Below are positions 1 through 4,794 of a DNA stretch of 8,301 nucleotides, piece by piece; within the stretch, counting starts at the first letter, position 1, and each line of letters starts with the position of its first letter. This DNA is from SVKR01 sp963605115. GTDB lineage: Bacteria > Bacillota > Clostridia > Oscillospirales > Oscillospiraceae. The translations under genes were made by a program, and so were the position numbers. The stretch lies in NCBI GenBank assembly GCA_963605115.1, contig CAVCTM010000095.1:1-8301 (forward strand), in the 5' to 3' direction. The notes under the pieces are model-generated. The model was not told the origin of the DNA, made no database searches, and was given only the letters and a program-made list of their open reading frames with translations.

Positions 1-59
1 ACAACCCCTCAGTCGCGGCTGCGCCGCGCCAGCTCCCCTTGCACAGGGGAGCCTTTAAA
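1..59 (+). repeat. Dispersed two-hairpin repeat, copy 1 (cut by window edge)
   Basis: Begins ACAACCCCTCAGTC and ends GGGGAGCCTTTAAA. It contains two small inverted repeats: GCGGC/GCCGC (15-19/23-27) and GCTCCCC/GGGGAGC (32-38/46-52). The same layout recurs at 4536-4595 (reversed), 4640-4733 and 8249-8297, so this is a family of short palindromic interspersed repeats. It lies just past the stop codon of the response regulator gene, so it would be transcribed as that gene's 3' end. More of the element may lie left of the window. Confidence 0.75.
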
Positions 60-67
60 GCCTCGAC

Positions 68-763
68 TTACTCCGCCAGATAATACCCCACGCCGCGCTT
101 CGTCATGACGTATTCCGGCTCGGCGGGGTTTTCCTCCAGCTTTTCGCGCAGGCGGCGGACGGCGACGTCCACGGCGCGGAGGTCGCCGTAATAATCGTAC
201 TGCCAGACCTGACTCATCAGCTCCTGCCGCGAGACGACCTTGCCCGGCGTCTTTGCGAGGAAGCAGAGCAGCTCATACTCCCGCTGCGTGAGGTCGAGCA
301 CCGCGCCGTTTTTGCTGACGCTGCGGCGGTCGGTGTCGATCGCGAGGGCGCGGATGCGCAGGGTGTTCCCCGCGGCGGGCGCCTCCGTCGGTGCGGCGGC
401 GGTGCGGCGCATATTCGTCTTGACGCGCGCGAGCAGCTCGCGCATGGAAAAGGGCTTCGTGATATAGTCGTCCGCGCCGGTCTCCAGCCCGAACACCTTG
501 TCCGTCTCCTCCTCGCGCGCCGTCAGCATGATGATGGGAACGTTGTCGCCCTCGCTGCGCAGCGTGCGGCAGACCTCAAAGCCGTCCATGCCGGGGAGCA
601 TGATGTCCAGCAGGATGAGGTCCGGCTTGCCCTCCCGCACCGTGCGCAGCCCCTCCGGACCGTCGTAAGCGCGCAGCGTGGCGTAGCCTTCCTTCTTTAA
701 ATTGAAATCCAGAATGTCGACAATGGCTTTTTCATCGTCCACGATAAGGACCGTTCTTGTCAT
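68..763 (-). CDS. OmpR/PhoB-family DNA-binding response regulator
   Basis: Two-component transcription factor of 231 aa, cytoplasmic. An N-terminal receiver domain (about residues 3-118) has the acidic pair D9/D10, the phospho-acceptor D53 in LLDIMLPGMDG, T81 in IIMLTARE and K103 in YITKPF. A short Ala/Pro-rich linker (about 120-132) leads to a C-terminal winged-helix domain (about 135-231), with LTQREYELLCFLA and the closing RGVGYYLAE typical of the PhoB/WalR type. The ATG at 763 is chosen because the receiver domain starts there, an SD-like GGAGGGAGAGG lies upstream, and it overlaps the stop of the Nudix gene in an ATGA, which suggests translational coupling. In-frame sequence upstream of the ATG is the wrong frame of the Nudix gene. 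No histidine kinase is in the window; it may lie beyond the left edge or be unlinked. The target genes cannot be inferred. Confidence 0.95.
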   Translation of the reverse strand: MTRTVLIVDDEKAIVDILDFNLKKEGYATLRAYDGPEGLRTVREGKPDLILLDIMLPGMDGFEVCRTLRSEGDNVPIIMLTAREEETDKVFGLETGADDYITKPFSMRELLARVKTNMRRTAAAPTEAPAAGNTLRIRALAIDTDRRSVSKNGAVLDLTQREYELLCFLAKTPGKVVSRQELMSQVWQYDYYGDLRAVDVAVRRLREKLEENPAEPEYVMTKRGVGYYLAE

Positions 764-1311
764 TTTGCCTTTTCCTCTCCCTCCAGAAGCCGCTTCGCCT
801 TCAGCACGGCGGCGACGGTCTTGGCGTCGCGCAGCGAGCCGTCCATCGCCATTTCCACAAGCTCGTCGAGCGTATGGCGCTCCACGTTCAGAAATTCGCC
901 CTCGTCCAGATGCTGCGCCCCCGCGTGGAGCGAGCGGGCGAGGTAGAGCCAGATCGTCTCCCGGCAGTAGCCCGGCGAGGGCCAGAGCGCACCGAGGGAG
1001 AGATACTCGTCCGCGGTGAAGCCCGTCTCCTCGCCGAGCTCGCGCTTTGCGCATGCAAGGGGGTCCTCGCCGTCCTCCAGCTTGCCCGCGGGCAGCTCCA
1101 GCAGCATTTCGCCGTAAGCATAGCGGAACTGGCGCACGCACCAGACCGTCCCGTCCGCATCGAGCGGCAGGACCGTCACCCCGCCGGGGTGCTCCACGAT
1201 CTCGCGCAGGCTCTCGCGTCCGTCCGGCAGCGCAACGGTGTCGCGGTGGACGGTGATGATCCTGCCGCTGTAAATGTCCTCGCGGCGCAGGGTGGTCTCG
1301 GTGCAGTCCAT
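760..1311 (-). CDS. Nudix hydrolase, ADP-ribose pyrophosphatase type
   Basis: Predicted to hydrolyse ADP-ribose or a related nucleoside diphosphate sugar to AMP plus sugar phosphate, using divalent metal; cytoplasmic, 183 aa. The Nudix box GX5EX7REUXEEXGU is complete at residues 76-98 (G76, E82, R90, E91, E94, E95, G97). The preceding LLELPAGK and the N-terminal beta region with VRQFRYA are typical of the ADP-ribose pyrophosphatase (NudF/YqkG-like) group. An in-frame TTG lies 8 codons upstream (1333-1335), but GAGGAG (1321-1326) sits 9 nt before the ATG at 1311 and would fall inside the longer version, so the ATG is preferred. The stop overlaps the response regulator start by 4 bp, so the two form an operon. 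Substrate specificity within the superfamily is inferred, not proven. Confidence 0.92.
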   Translation of the reverse strand: MDCTETTLRREDIYSGRIITVHRDTVALPDGRESLREIVEHPGGVTVLPLDADGTVWCVRQFRYAYGEMLLELPAGKLEDGEDPLACAKRELGEETGFTADEYLSLGALWPSPGYCRETIWLYLARSLHAGAQHLDEGEFLNVERHTLDELVEMAMDGSLRDAKTVAAVLKAKRLLEGEEKAK

Positions 1312-1344
1312 GGGAATGATCTCCTCTTTTCGCAATAATAAAAT

Positions 1345-1373
1345 AGTATATCACAAGCTTTGGCGTTTTTCCA
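1345..1373 (-). promoter_or_regulatory. Putative sigma-A promoter of the Nudix-response regulator operon
   Basis: On the minus strand, TGGAAA (1368-1373) is followed after 17 bp by TATACT (1345-1350). This predicts initiation near 1338 and a leader of about 27 nt carrying the GAGGAG ribosome binding site. The -10 is good and the -35 matches 4 of 6 consensus bases. The site lies in an AT-rich island between divergent genes. Confidence 0.5.
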
Positions 1374-1445
1374 TATCTTTTCTCTGGATTTTCGCCCCCG
1401 CGCGGGCTTATGATGGGGAAAAAGAGAGAGGAAGCGTCCGAAAAT

Positions 1446-1673
1446 ATGCACTTTGTCGCCATCACCCTGCCGCCCCGCGCGGAGCTCAGCGCCTCTGCCG
1501 CGGCGCTGCTCGCGTCTTACGCCCGCCGCCGCTGCGGGAGAGCGCCGTGGCGCGCCGTCGCCGCGGAGGAGCACCCCGGTCCCGCCGGAACGCTGCTGCT
1601 ATTGCGCCCCGCGCCGGTCTACTCGGTCCGCATCGCGGACTGGGCGGAGCCTTTTTTGCGGAAATATTTCTAA
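1446..1673 (+). CDS. Small unrecognised protein (75 aa)
   Basis: I do not recognise this protein. It starts MHFVAITLPP, is rich in Ala and Arg in the middle (LLASYARRRCGR) and ends RIADWAEPFLRKYF. There is no signal peptide, clear membrane segment or motif. The case for coding is the strong preference for G/C at the third codon position across the frame, as in neighbouring genes, and a stop just before the smpB promoter. The start is uncertain: the ATG at 1446 has a purine-rich GAGAGAGGAAG (1424-1434) about 11 nt upstream, and ATGs at 1410/1413 would add 11-12 residues but have no ribosome binding site. It is divergent from the Nudix gene. I see no convincing promoter of its own. Confidence 0.55.
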   Translation: MHFVAITLPPRAELSASAAALLASYARRRCGRAPWRAVAAEEHPGPAGTLLLLRPAPVYSVRIADWAEPFLRKYF

Positions 1674-1689
1674 TTTGTTCATTTTTTAC

Positions 1690-1719
1690 TTGCCATTTTG
1701 TGGTAAACTATCTTATAAT
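1690..1719 (+). promoter_or_regulatory. Sigma-A promoter for smpB
   Basis: TTGCCA (1690-1695), an 18-bp spacer, then a perfect TATAAT (1714-1719). Initiation is predicted near 1726, giving a leader of about 55 nt with AAGGAGGT at 1761-1768. It sits in AT-rich sequence directly after the stop of the small upstream ORF. This is the clearest promoter in the window and probably also serves the downstream prolyl isomerase. Confidence 0.75.
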
Positions 1720-1722
1720 GAG

Positions 1723-1746
1723 CGGTGCGCAGGTCCGCACCGGACC
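1723..1746 (+). promoter_or_regulatory. Overlapping inverted repeats at the smpB transcription start
   Basis: CGGTGCG (1723-1729) can pair with CGCACCG (1736-1742), while GGTCCG (1732-1737) can pair with CGGACC (1741-1746). The two hairpins share bases and exclude each other. Because predicted initiation is inside the first arm, the site could be an operator palindrome, a leader structure, or chance in GC-rich sequence. No regulator is implied by anything in the window. Confidence 0.3.
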
Positions 1747-1780
1747 GATCCATGACCGCAAAGGAGGTGCAAGGGAGACC

Positions 1781-2242
1781 ATGCCGAAGGCACAGGGCGT
1801 CAAGCAGGCGGCGAGCAACCGCAAGGCGTTTCACGACTATTTCATACTGGAGCGCTACGAGGCGGGCATCGAGCTGAGCGGTACGGAGGTCAAATCCATC
1901 CGCGCCGGGACGCTGAACCTCAAGGACTCCTACTGCACCATCAAAAACGGTGAGATCTTCGTCCGCGGGATGCACATCAGCCCCTACGAAAAGGGCAACA
2001 TCTTCAACCGCGACCCGGACCGCGTCCGCCGGCTGCTCATGCACCGGAAGGAGATCCTGAAGCTGAACCAGCGCGTTATGCTCGAAGGCGTCGCCCTCGT
2101 CCCGCTCTCCGTTTACTTCAAGGACAGCCGCGTCAAGGTGGAGGTCGGGCTCTGCAAGGGCAAGAAGCTCTACGATAAGCGCGACACGGACGCCAAGCGT
2201 CAGGCGCAGCGCGATATGGACCGCTCTATGAAAAACTATTGA
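1781..2242 (+). CDS. smpB: SsrA-binding protein SmpB
   Basis: The protein partner of tmRNA in trans-translation. It binds the tRNA-like domain of ssrA RNA and delivers it to ribosomes stalled without a stop codon. The 153-aa length is normal for the family. The sequence shows the conserved early block with NRKAFHDYFILE and GIELSGTEVKSIRAG, then LKDSY, the middle HISPYEKGN, the RLLMHRKEI segment, and the basic C-terminal tail beginning KGKKLYDKR, which in the family enters the decoding channel. The ATG at 1781 is chosen because it gives the family's usual N-terminus; AAGGAGGT lies 12 nt upstream. The frame stays open further upstream, but that stretch does not resemble SmpB and contains the promoter. 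Its RNA partner ssrA lies about 1 kb downstream on the same strand. Confidence 0.98.
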   Translation: MPKAQGVKQAASNRKAFHDYFILERYEAGIELSGTEVKSIRAGTLNLKDSYCTIKNGEIFVRGMHISPYEKGNIFNRDPDRVRRLLMHRKEILKLNQRVMLEGVALVPLSVYFKDSRVKVEVGLCKGKKLYDKRDTDAKRQAQRDMDRSMKNY

Positions 2243-2271
2243 TCCCAACCATACCAAGGAGGAAACCATCT

Positions 2272-2787
2272 ATGAATCCCGTAGTTACCATCGAAATGGA
2301 AAACGGCGGCGTCATCAAGGCGGAGCTCTATCCGGAGATCGCGCCGAACACCGTCAACAACTTCATCTCCCTCGTCAAGAAGGGCTTTTATGACGGCGTT
2401 ATCTTCCACCGCGTCATCCCCGGCTTTATGATTCAGGGCGGCGACCCGAACGGCGTCGGCACCGGCGGTCCGGGCTATACCATCAAGGGCGAGTTCACCC
2501 GCAACGGCTTCAAAAACGACCTGAAGCACGACCGCGGCGTGCTCTCCATGGCGCGCACCATGGCGCCGAACAGCGCCGGAAGCCAGTTTTTCATCATGCA
2601 CGATAAGGCGCCGCACCTCGACGGTCAGTACGCCGCCTTCGGCAAGGTCACGGAGGGGCTCGACGTCGTGGACGCCATCGCCGCCGTTGCCTGTGACTAT
2701 AACGACAAGCCGACTCAGCCCCAGCGCATGAAGTGCGTCACCGTAGAGACCTTCGGCGAGGATTACCCTGAGCCGCAGACGCTCTGA
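2272..2787 (+). CDS. Cyclophilin-type peptidyl-prolyl cis-trans isomerase
   Basis: Catalyses cis-trans isomerisation of X-Pro bonds during protein folding. At 171 aa it is a single cyclophilin domain without signal peptide, so it is probably cytoplasmic. Hallmarks are FHRVIPGFMIQGGDP with catalytic R47 and Q55, then SMAR, then SAGSQFFI with F107, and LDGQYAAFGKV. The position of Trp121 in human cyclophilin A is His115 here; loss of this Trp is common in bacterial members and usually lowers cyclosporin binding. The ATG at 2272 has AAGGAGG at 2256-2262, 9 nt upstream; the in-frame ATG overlapping the smpB stop (2239) would add 11 residues before that site and is rejected. Only 29 bp separate it from smpB, so the two are probably one operon. 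Confidence 0.96.
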   Translation: MNPVVTIEMENGGVIKAELYPEIAPNTVNNFISLVKKGFYDGVIFHRVIPGFMIQGGDPNGVGTGGPGYTIKGEFTRNGFKNDLKHDRGVLSMARTMAPNSAGSQFFIMHDKAPHLDGQYAAFGKVTEGLDVVDAIAAVACDYNDKPTQPQRMKCVTVETFGEDYPEPQTL

Positions 2788-2823
2788 GTTTGTTTTATAA
2801 AAGCACAGTCAACCATCCCAAAA

Positions 2824-2866
2824 ACCGGGAAGCCGGTCATCATCGGAGCGGAGCGCCGATGATGAC
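2824..2866 (+). terminator. Two hairpins after the prolyl isomerase gene, possible weak terminator
   Basis: ACCGG/CCGGT (2824-2828/2833-2837) is followed by an 11-bp perfect inverted repeat GTCATCATCGG/CCGATGATGAC (2836-2846/2856-2866). No T-tract follows, so efficient intrinsic termination is doubtful. Leaky read-through toward ssrA is possible. A 3'-end stabilising structure is an equally good reading. Confidence 0.35.
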
Positions 2867-2880
2867 AACTCCCAATCTTA

Positions 2881-3226
2881 CTCGTCTCCAACTCGAAACA
2901 CAGCCCAGCGAAGCGGGTGTGTTTCGAATAAGGAGAAAGGCGGGAAAATCATGGCATTTTGGCGCTCGCGCCGAAATGACACATTTTCCCACAATCCCTC
3001 GTTTCCAACTCGAAACACAGCCCAGCGAAGCGGGTGTGTTTCGAATAAGGAGAAAGGCGGGAAAATCATGGCATTTTGGCGCTCGCGCCGAAATGACACA
3101 TTTTCCCACAATCCCTCGTTTCCAACTCGAAACACAGCCCAGCGAAGCGGGTGTGTTTCGAATAAGGAGAAAGGCGGGAAAATCATGGCATTTTGGCGCT
3201 CGCGCCGAAATGACACATTTTCCCAC
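2881..3226. repeat. Tandem array of a 117-bp unit, three copies
   Basis: Copies start at 2881, 2998 and 3115. Copies 1 and 2 differ at one base (the sixth, C or T); copy 3 is identical to copy 2 until it diverges at 3227. Each unit holds two inverted repeats: a short one with CGAAACACA/TGTGTTTCG arms (2894-2902/2918-2926 in copy 1), and a long hairpin (2942-2990, 3059-3107, 3176-3224) with outer arms GGGAAAAT/ATTTTCCC and an inner stem around GGCGC-TC-GCGCC. The unit length is a multiple of three, so open frames run through on both strands. These frames share no codon bias with neighbouring genes and I treat them as artefacts. The array fills most of the gap between the isomerase gene and ssrA. 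Confidence 0.97.
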
Positions 3227-3236
3227 CTTTCGACGT

Positions 3237-3584
3237 GGGGATGTACCGGTTTCGACGGGGGTGCGGAGGCTGGAATAGCGGGTGGATGCGCCTGCCATCC
3301 TTAAAACGGGCAGCTTATAAATTAAAGAACAACGATAACACTGTTCTTGCCGCTGCTTGATTAGCGGCCGTCTCGTCCGGGAGTTCCGCGGCCCGGAACG
3401 AGGCGTCGATGAGCGGAGAACGTGCGTGCGCTAAGCTTTGCGCGCACCATGCATCATGAAGCTACCAAACCGTCCAGCGTGACAGCTCGCGGCTCGGCAA
3501 GGGAATGTAAATAACTGTCTGCACCCGGAGAAGTTCCTCCCAAAACGCTCTCGGACGGGGGTTCAACTCCCCCCATCTCCACCA
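3237..3584 (+). ncRNA. ssrA: tmRNA (transfer-messenger RNA)
   Basis: The RNA half of trans-translation: charged with alanine, it enters stalled ribosomes and encodes a degradation tag. The 5' end GGGGATG pairs over 7 bp with CATCTCC before the encoded ACCA (3581-3584), forming the acceptor stem. The conserved GGTTTCGACGGGGG follows the 5' end, and the T-arm GGGGGTTCAACTCCCCC precedes the 3' end. The tag frame ends AACAACGATAAC... (N-N-D-N-T-V-L-A-A-A) with a TGA at 3358-3360. A resume codon AAG at 3325, about 88 nt from the 5' end, would give the tag KNNDNTVLAAA; the GCA at 3310 would give a longer, less usual tag. Length 348 nt, standard one-piece form. SmpB is encoded about 1 kb upstream. 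No strong promoter lies directly before it. Confidence 0.97.
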
Positions 3585-3627
3585 CGCAAAAGGCTCTTTT
3601 GTCCTCTGGACAAAAGAGCCTTTTGCG
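3585..3627. terminator. Intrinsic terminator directly after ssrA (bidirectional form)
   Basis: A perfect 20-bp inverted repeat (3585-3604/3608-3627) with a 3-nt loop starts at the base after the tmRNA CCA end. Its inner part reads as A-tract, stem AGGCTCTTTTGTCC, stem, then TTTT, so it can act on either strand. On the plus strand it ends ssrA; on the minus strand it could stop transcription from the convergent DUF421 gene. Confidence 0.8.
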
Positions 3628-3631
3628 AGTT

Positions 3632-3795
3632 AAGTGTGCCTCGCGGCACGTGAAGCAGCGCTTCGCGCGGTGAAGTTGCTGCGCAGTGAAGTGCCTGCGG
3701 GCGTGGGTGGCACACTTTACTTCACCTCGCGCAAAGCGCGAAGCTTCACGGCGGCGCCAGCCGCTCACTTCACTTGGGCGCAGCCCAAACTTCAC
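3632..3795. repeat. Cluster of GTGAAG / CTTCAC motifs separated by small palindromes
   Basis: GTGAAG occurs at 3650, 3670 and 3686; the reverse complement CTTCAC occurs at 3720, 3744, 3768 and 3790. Spacers are GC-rich and often self-complementary, for example TTGGGC-GCA-GCCCAA at 3774-3788. The GTGAAG half is enclosed by a perfect 9-bp inverted repeat AAGTGTGCC/GGCACACTT (3632-3640/3709-3717). It lies between the convergent ssrA and DUF421 genes and has no coding potential that I would accept. It looks like a palindromic intergenic repeat cluster. Confidence 0.8.
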
Positions 3796-3811
3796 TAAAG
3801 CTATGCGCCCT

Positions 3812-4498
3812 CTACTCCTTCTCCGCGAAAAACACCTTTCCGCTTTCGAACAGGATGAAGGCGTAGACCTGGCGCCAGTGGGCGCAGCCTCGCCTCCGGA
3901 GCTCGCGGAGGAGCCACTTTTCGTCCTTGCCGCAGCCGGCGAGGTTGCGGCGGAGCAGGGTGCCGTCGGAGATGAGGACGGTGGCGTAGCCGTCGTCTTC
4001 CGGGGAACATTTGAGGTCTCCGGCGGTCGCGGGGCGGTGCTCCGGACAGAGGATGACGTTTAAGTCCCCGTCTGTCTCCAGCACGGCGTACTGGACGGTG
4101 GAGATGTCGTTCACATCGTGTCCGCGCAGCTCCTCGGCGAGCTCGTCCACGCTGTAGCGGCATTTTTTCATCGCCCGCTGCTGGATGACGCCGCCGACGA
4201 CGAGAAAGCAGGGACGCCCGCAGAGCCAGCGCCGCATGGTCACGCTTTTGAGCGTCAGCAGCGAGAGCAGATATTCGCAGAGAAACAGAATGAGGCAGGG
4301 CACGAGCCCGCTCGCGAGCGGCAGCTCCGGGTTTTGCAGCGGCACGCTCGCCACGTCCGCGATCAGGATGGACACCACGAGCTCACTGAGCTCCAGCTCG
4401 CCCATCTGCCGCTTGCCCAGCAGCCGCATGAACACGAGCAGCGACAGAAATATGACGACGGTCCGGAAAATGATATCAAGTAAGTCAAGCATAGCCAT
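3812..4498 (-). CDS. DUF421 (YetF/YcaP-like) membrane protein
   Basis: Family of unknown function; members are small inner-membrane proteins with a cytosolic C-terminal domain. The 228 aa match the usual size. Three hydrophobic segments (about residues 7-25, 38-56 and 62-83) are followed by a soluble domain. The family signature LLGKRQMGELELSELVV leading into SILIADVASVPLQ lies between the first two segments, and the later VQYAVLETDGDLNVI fits the C-terminal domain. The ATG at 4498 gives the expected short N-terminus before the first membrane segment; no good ribosome binding site precedes it, and a second ATG lies two codons on. It is convergent with ssrA and appears monocistronic. Some relatives are linked to stress or sporulation, but nothing here supports a specific role. 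Confidence 0.9.
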   Translation of the reverse strand: MAMLDLLDIIFRTVVIFLSLLVFMRLLGKRQMGELELSELVVSILIADVASVPLQNPELPLASGLVPCLILFLCEYLLSLLTLKSVTMRRWLCGRPCFLVVGGVIQQRAMKKCRYSVDELAEELRGHDVNDISTVQYAVLETDGDLNVILCPEHRPATAGDLKCSPEDDGYATVLISDGTLLRRNLAGCGKDEKWLLRELRRRGCAHWRQVYAFILFESGKVFFAEKE

Positions 4499-4535
4499 AG
4501 TATGCCCGCAAAGCCATAAAATAACACGGCCGGCG

Positions 4536-4595
4536 TTTTAAAGGCCTCCCTGTGTAAGGGAGGCTGTCAGCGCGTAGCGCTGACTGGAGGGTTGT
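4536..4595 (-). repeat. Dispersed two-hairpin repeat, copy 2 (reverse orientation)
   Basis: Read on the minus strand it begins ACAACCCTCCAGTCAGCGC and ends in GGCCTTTAAAA, matching copies 1, 3 and 4. Its two stems are GTCAGCGC/GCGCTGAC (4566-4573/4577-4584, loop GTA) and GCCTCCC/GGGAGGC (4544-4550/4558-4564). Confidence 0.8.
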
Positions 4596-4639
4596 AAGCT
4601 TCCGGAATAGCCGAGCTTGGCGTTTTTGGAAGCTTGGTA

Positions 4640-4733
4640 ACAACCCCTCAGTCGCGCTTCGCGCGCCAGCTCTGCTGTGCACGCCCCCAGTGTGCGCACT
4701 GGGGGTGCCCTTGCACTTCGGGAGCCTTTAAAA
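4640..4733 (+). repeat. Dispersed two-hairpin repeat, copy 3, with inserted palindrome
   Basis: Begins ACAACCCCTCAGTC and ends GGGAGCCTTTAAAA. Compared with copies 1 and 4 it carries about 35 extra bases (roughly 4673-4707) inside the second hairpin region. The extra piece is itself palindromic, with CCCCCAGTG (4684-4692) opposite CACTGGGGG (4697-4705). The insertion interrupts the GCTCCCC arm. Confidence 0.75.
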
Positions 4734-4760
4734 TCGCAGCTCGCAGGCTTTTGACAAGCT

Positions 4761-4785
4761 GAGAGACCGCCAGAGGCGGTCTCTC
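4761..4785 (-). terminator. Hairpin downstream of the 263-aa hypothetical gene
   Basis: A perfect 11-bp stem GAGAGACCGCC/GGCGGTCTCTC (4761-4771/4775-4785) with a 3-nt loop lies 9 bp past the stop codon of the minus-strand gene. On that strand it is followed by AGCTTGTC rather than a T-run, so it is a likely 3'-end structure but a weak intrinsic terminator. Confidence 0.55.
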
Positions 4786-4794
4786 GTTTGACGT

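Larger units (their letters stand above)
4536..4733. mobile_element. MITE-like composite of two inverted dispersed-repeat copies
   Basis: The ends are inverted: TTTTAAAGGCCTCCC (4536-4550) and GGGAGCCTTTAAAA (4720-4733), differing by one extra base. The left arm is repeat copy 2 in reverse, the right arm copy 3 forward. Between them lies a core bounded by AAGCTTCC (4596-4603) and GGAAGCTT (4628-4635). It encodes no protein that I accept. A clear target-site duplication is not visible. The structure suggests a non-autonomous element or a fused pair of palindromic repeats; transposition is inferred only. It lies upstream of the DUF421 gene and downstream of the hypothetical at 4795-5586. Confidence 0.5.

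Noticed and set aside
757..1338. Long plus-strand open frame opposite the Nudix gene
   Set aside because: Antisense shadow caused by high-GC codon bias. The minus-strand frame has a complete Nudix box.
764..1465. Extension of the response regulator frame upstream to 1465
   Set aside because: This part is the wrong frame of the Nudix gene. The receiver domain begins exactly at the ATG at 763.
1274..1780. Extension of the smpB frame upstream
   Set aside because: It covers the Nudix start, the small ORF and the smpB promoter. SmpB family proteins start near the ATG at 1781.
2790..3304. Long open frames with repeated peptide blocks across the 117-bp array, on both strands, some with an AAGGAG upstream of an ATG in each unit
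   Set aside because: The unit is 117 bp, a multiple of three, so any frame open in one copy stays open in all. The plus-strand frame with the ATG runs into the tmRNA gene, and codon use does not fit neighbouring genes.
2881..3795. CRISPR array
   Set aside because: The 117-bp units are tandem with no variable spacers, the GTGAAG motifs are only 6 bp and occur in both orientations, and no cas genes are present.
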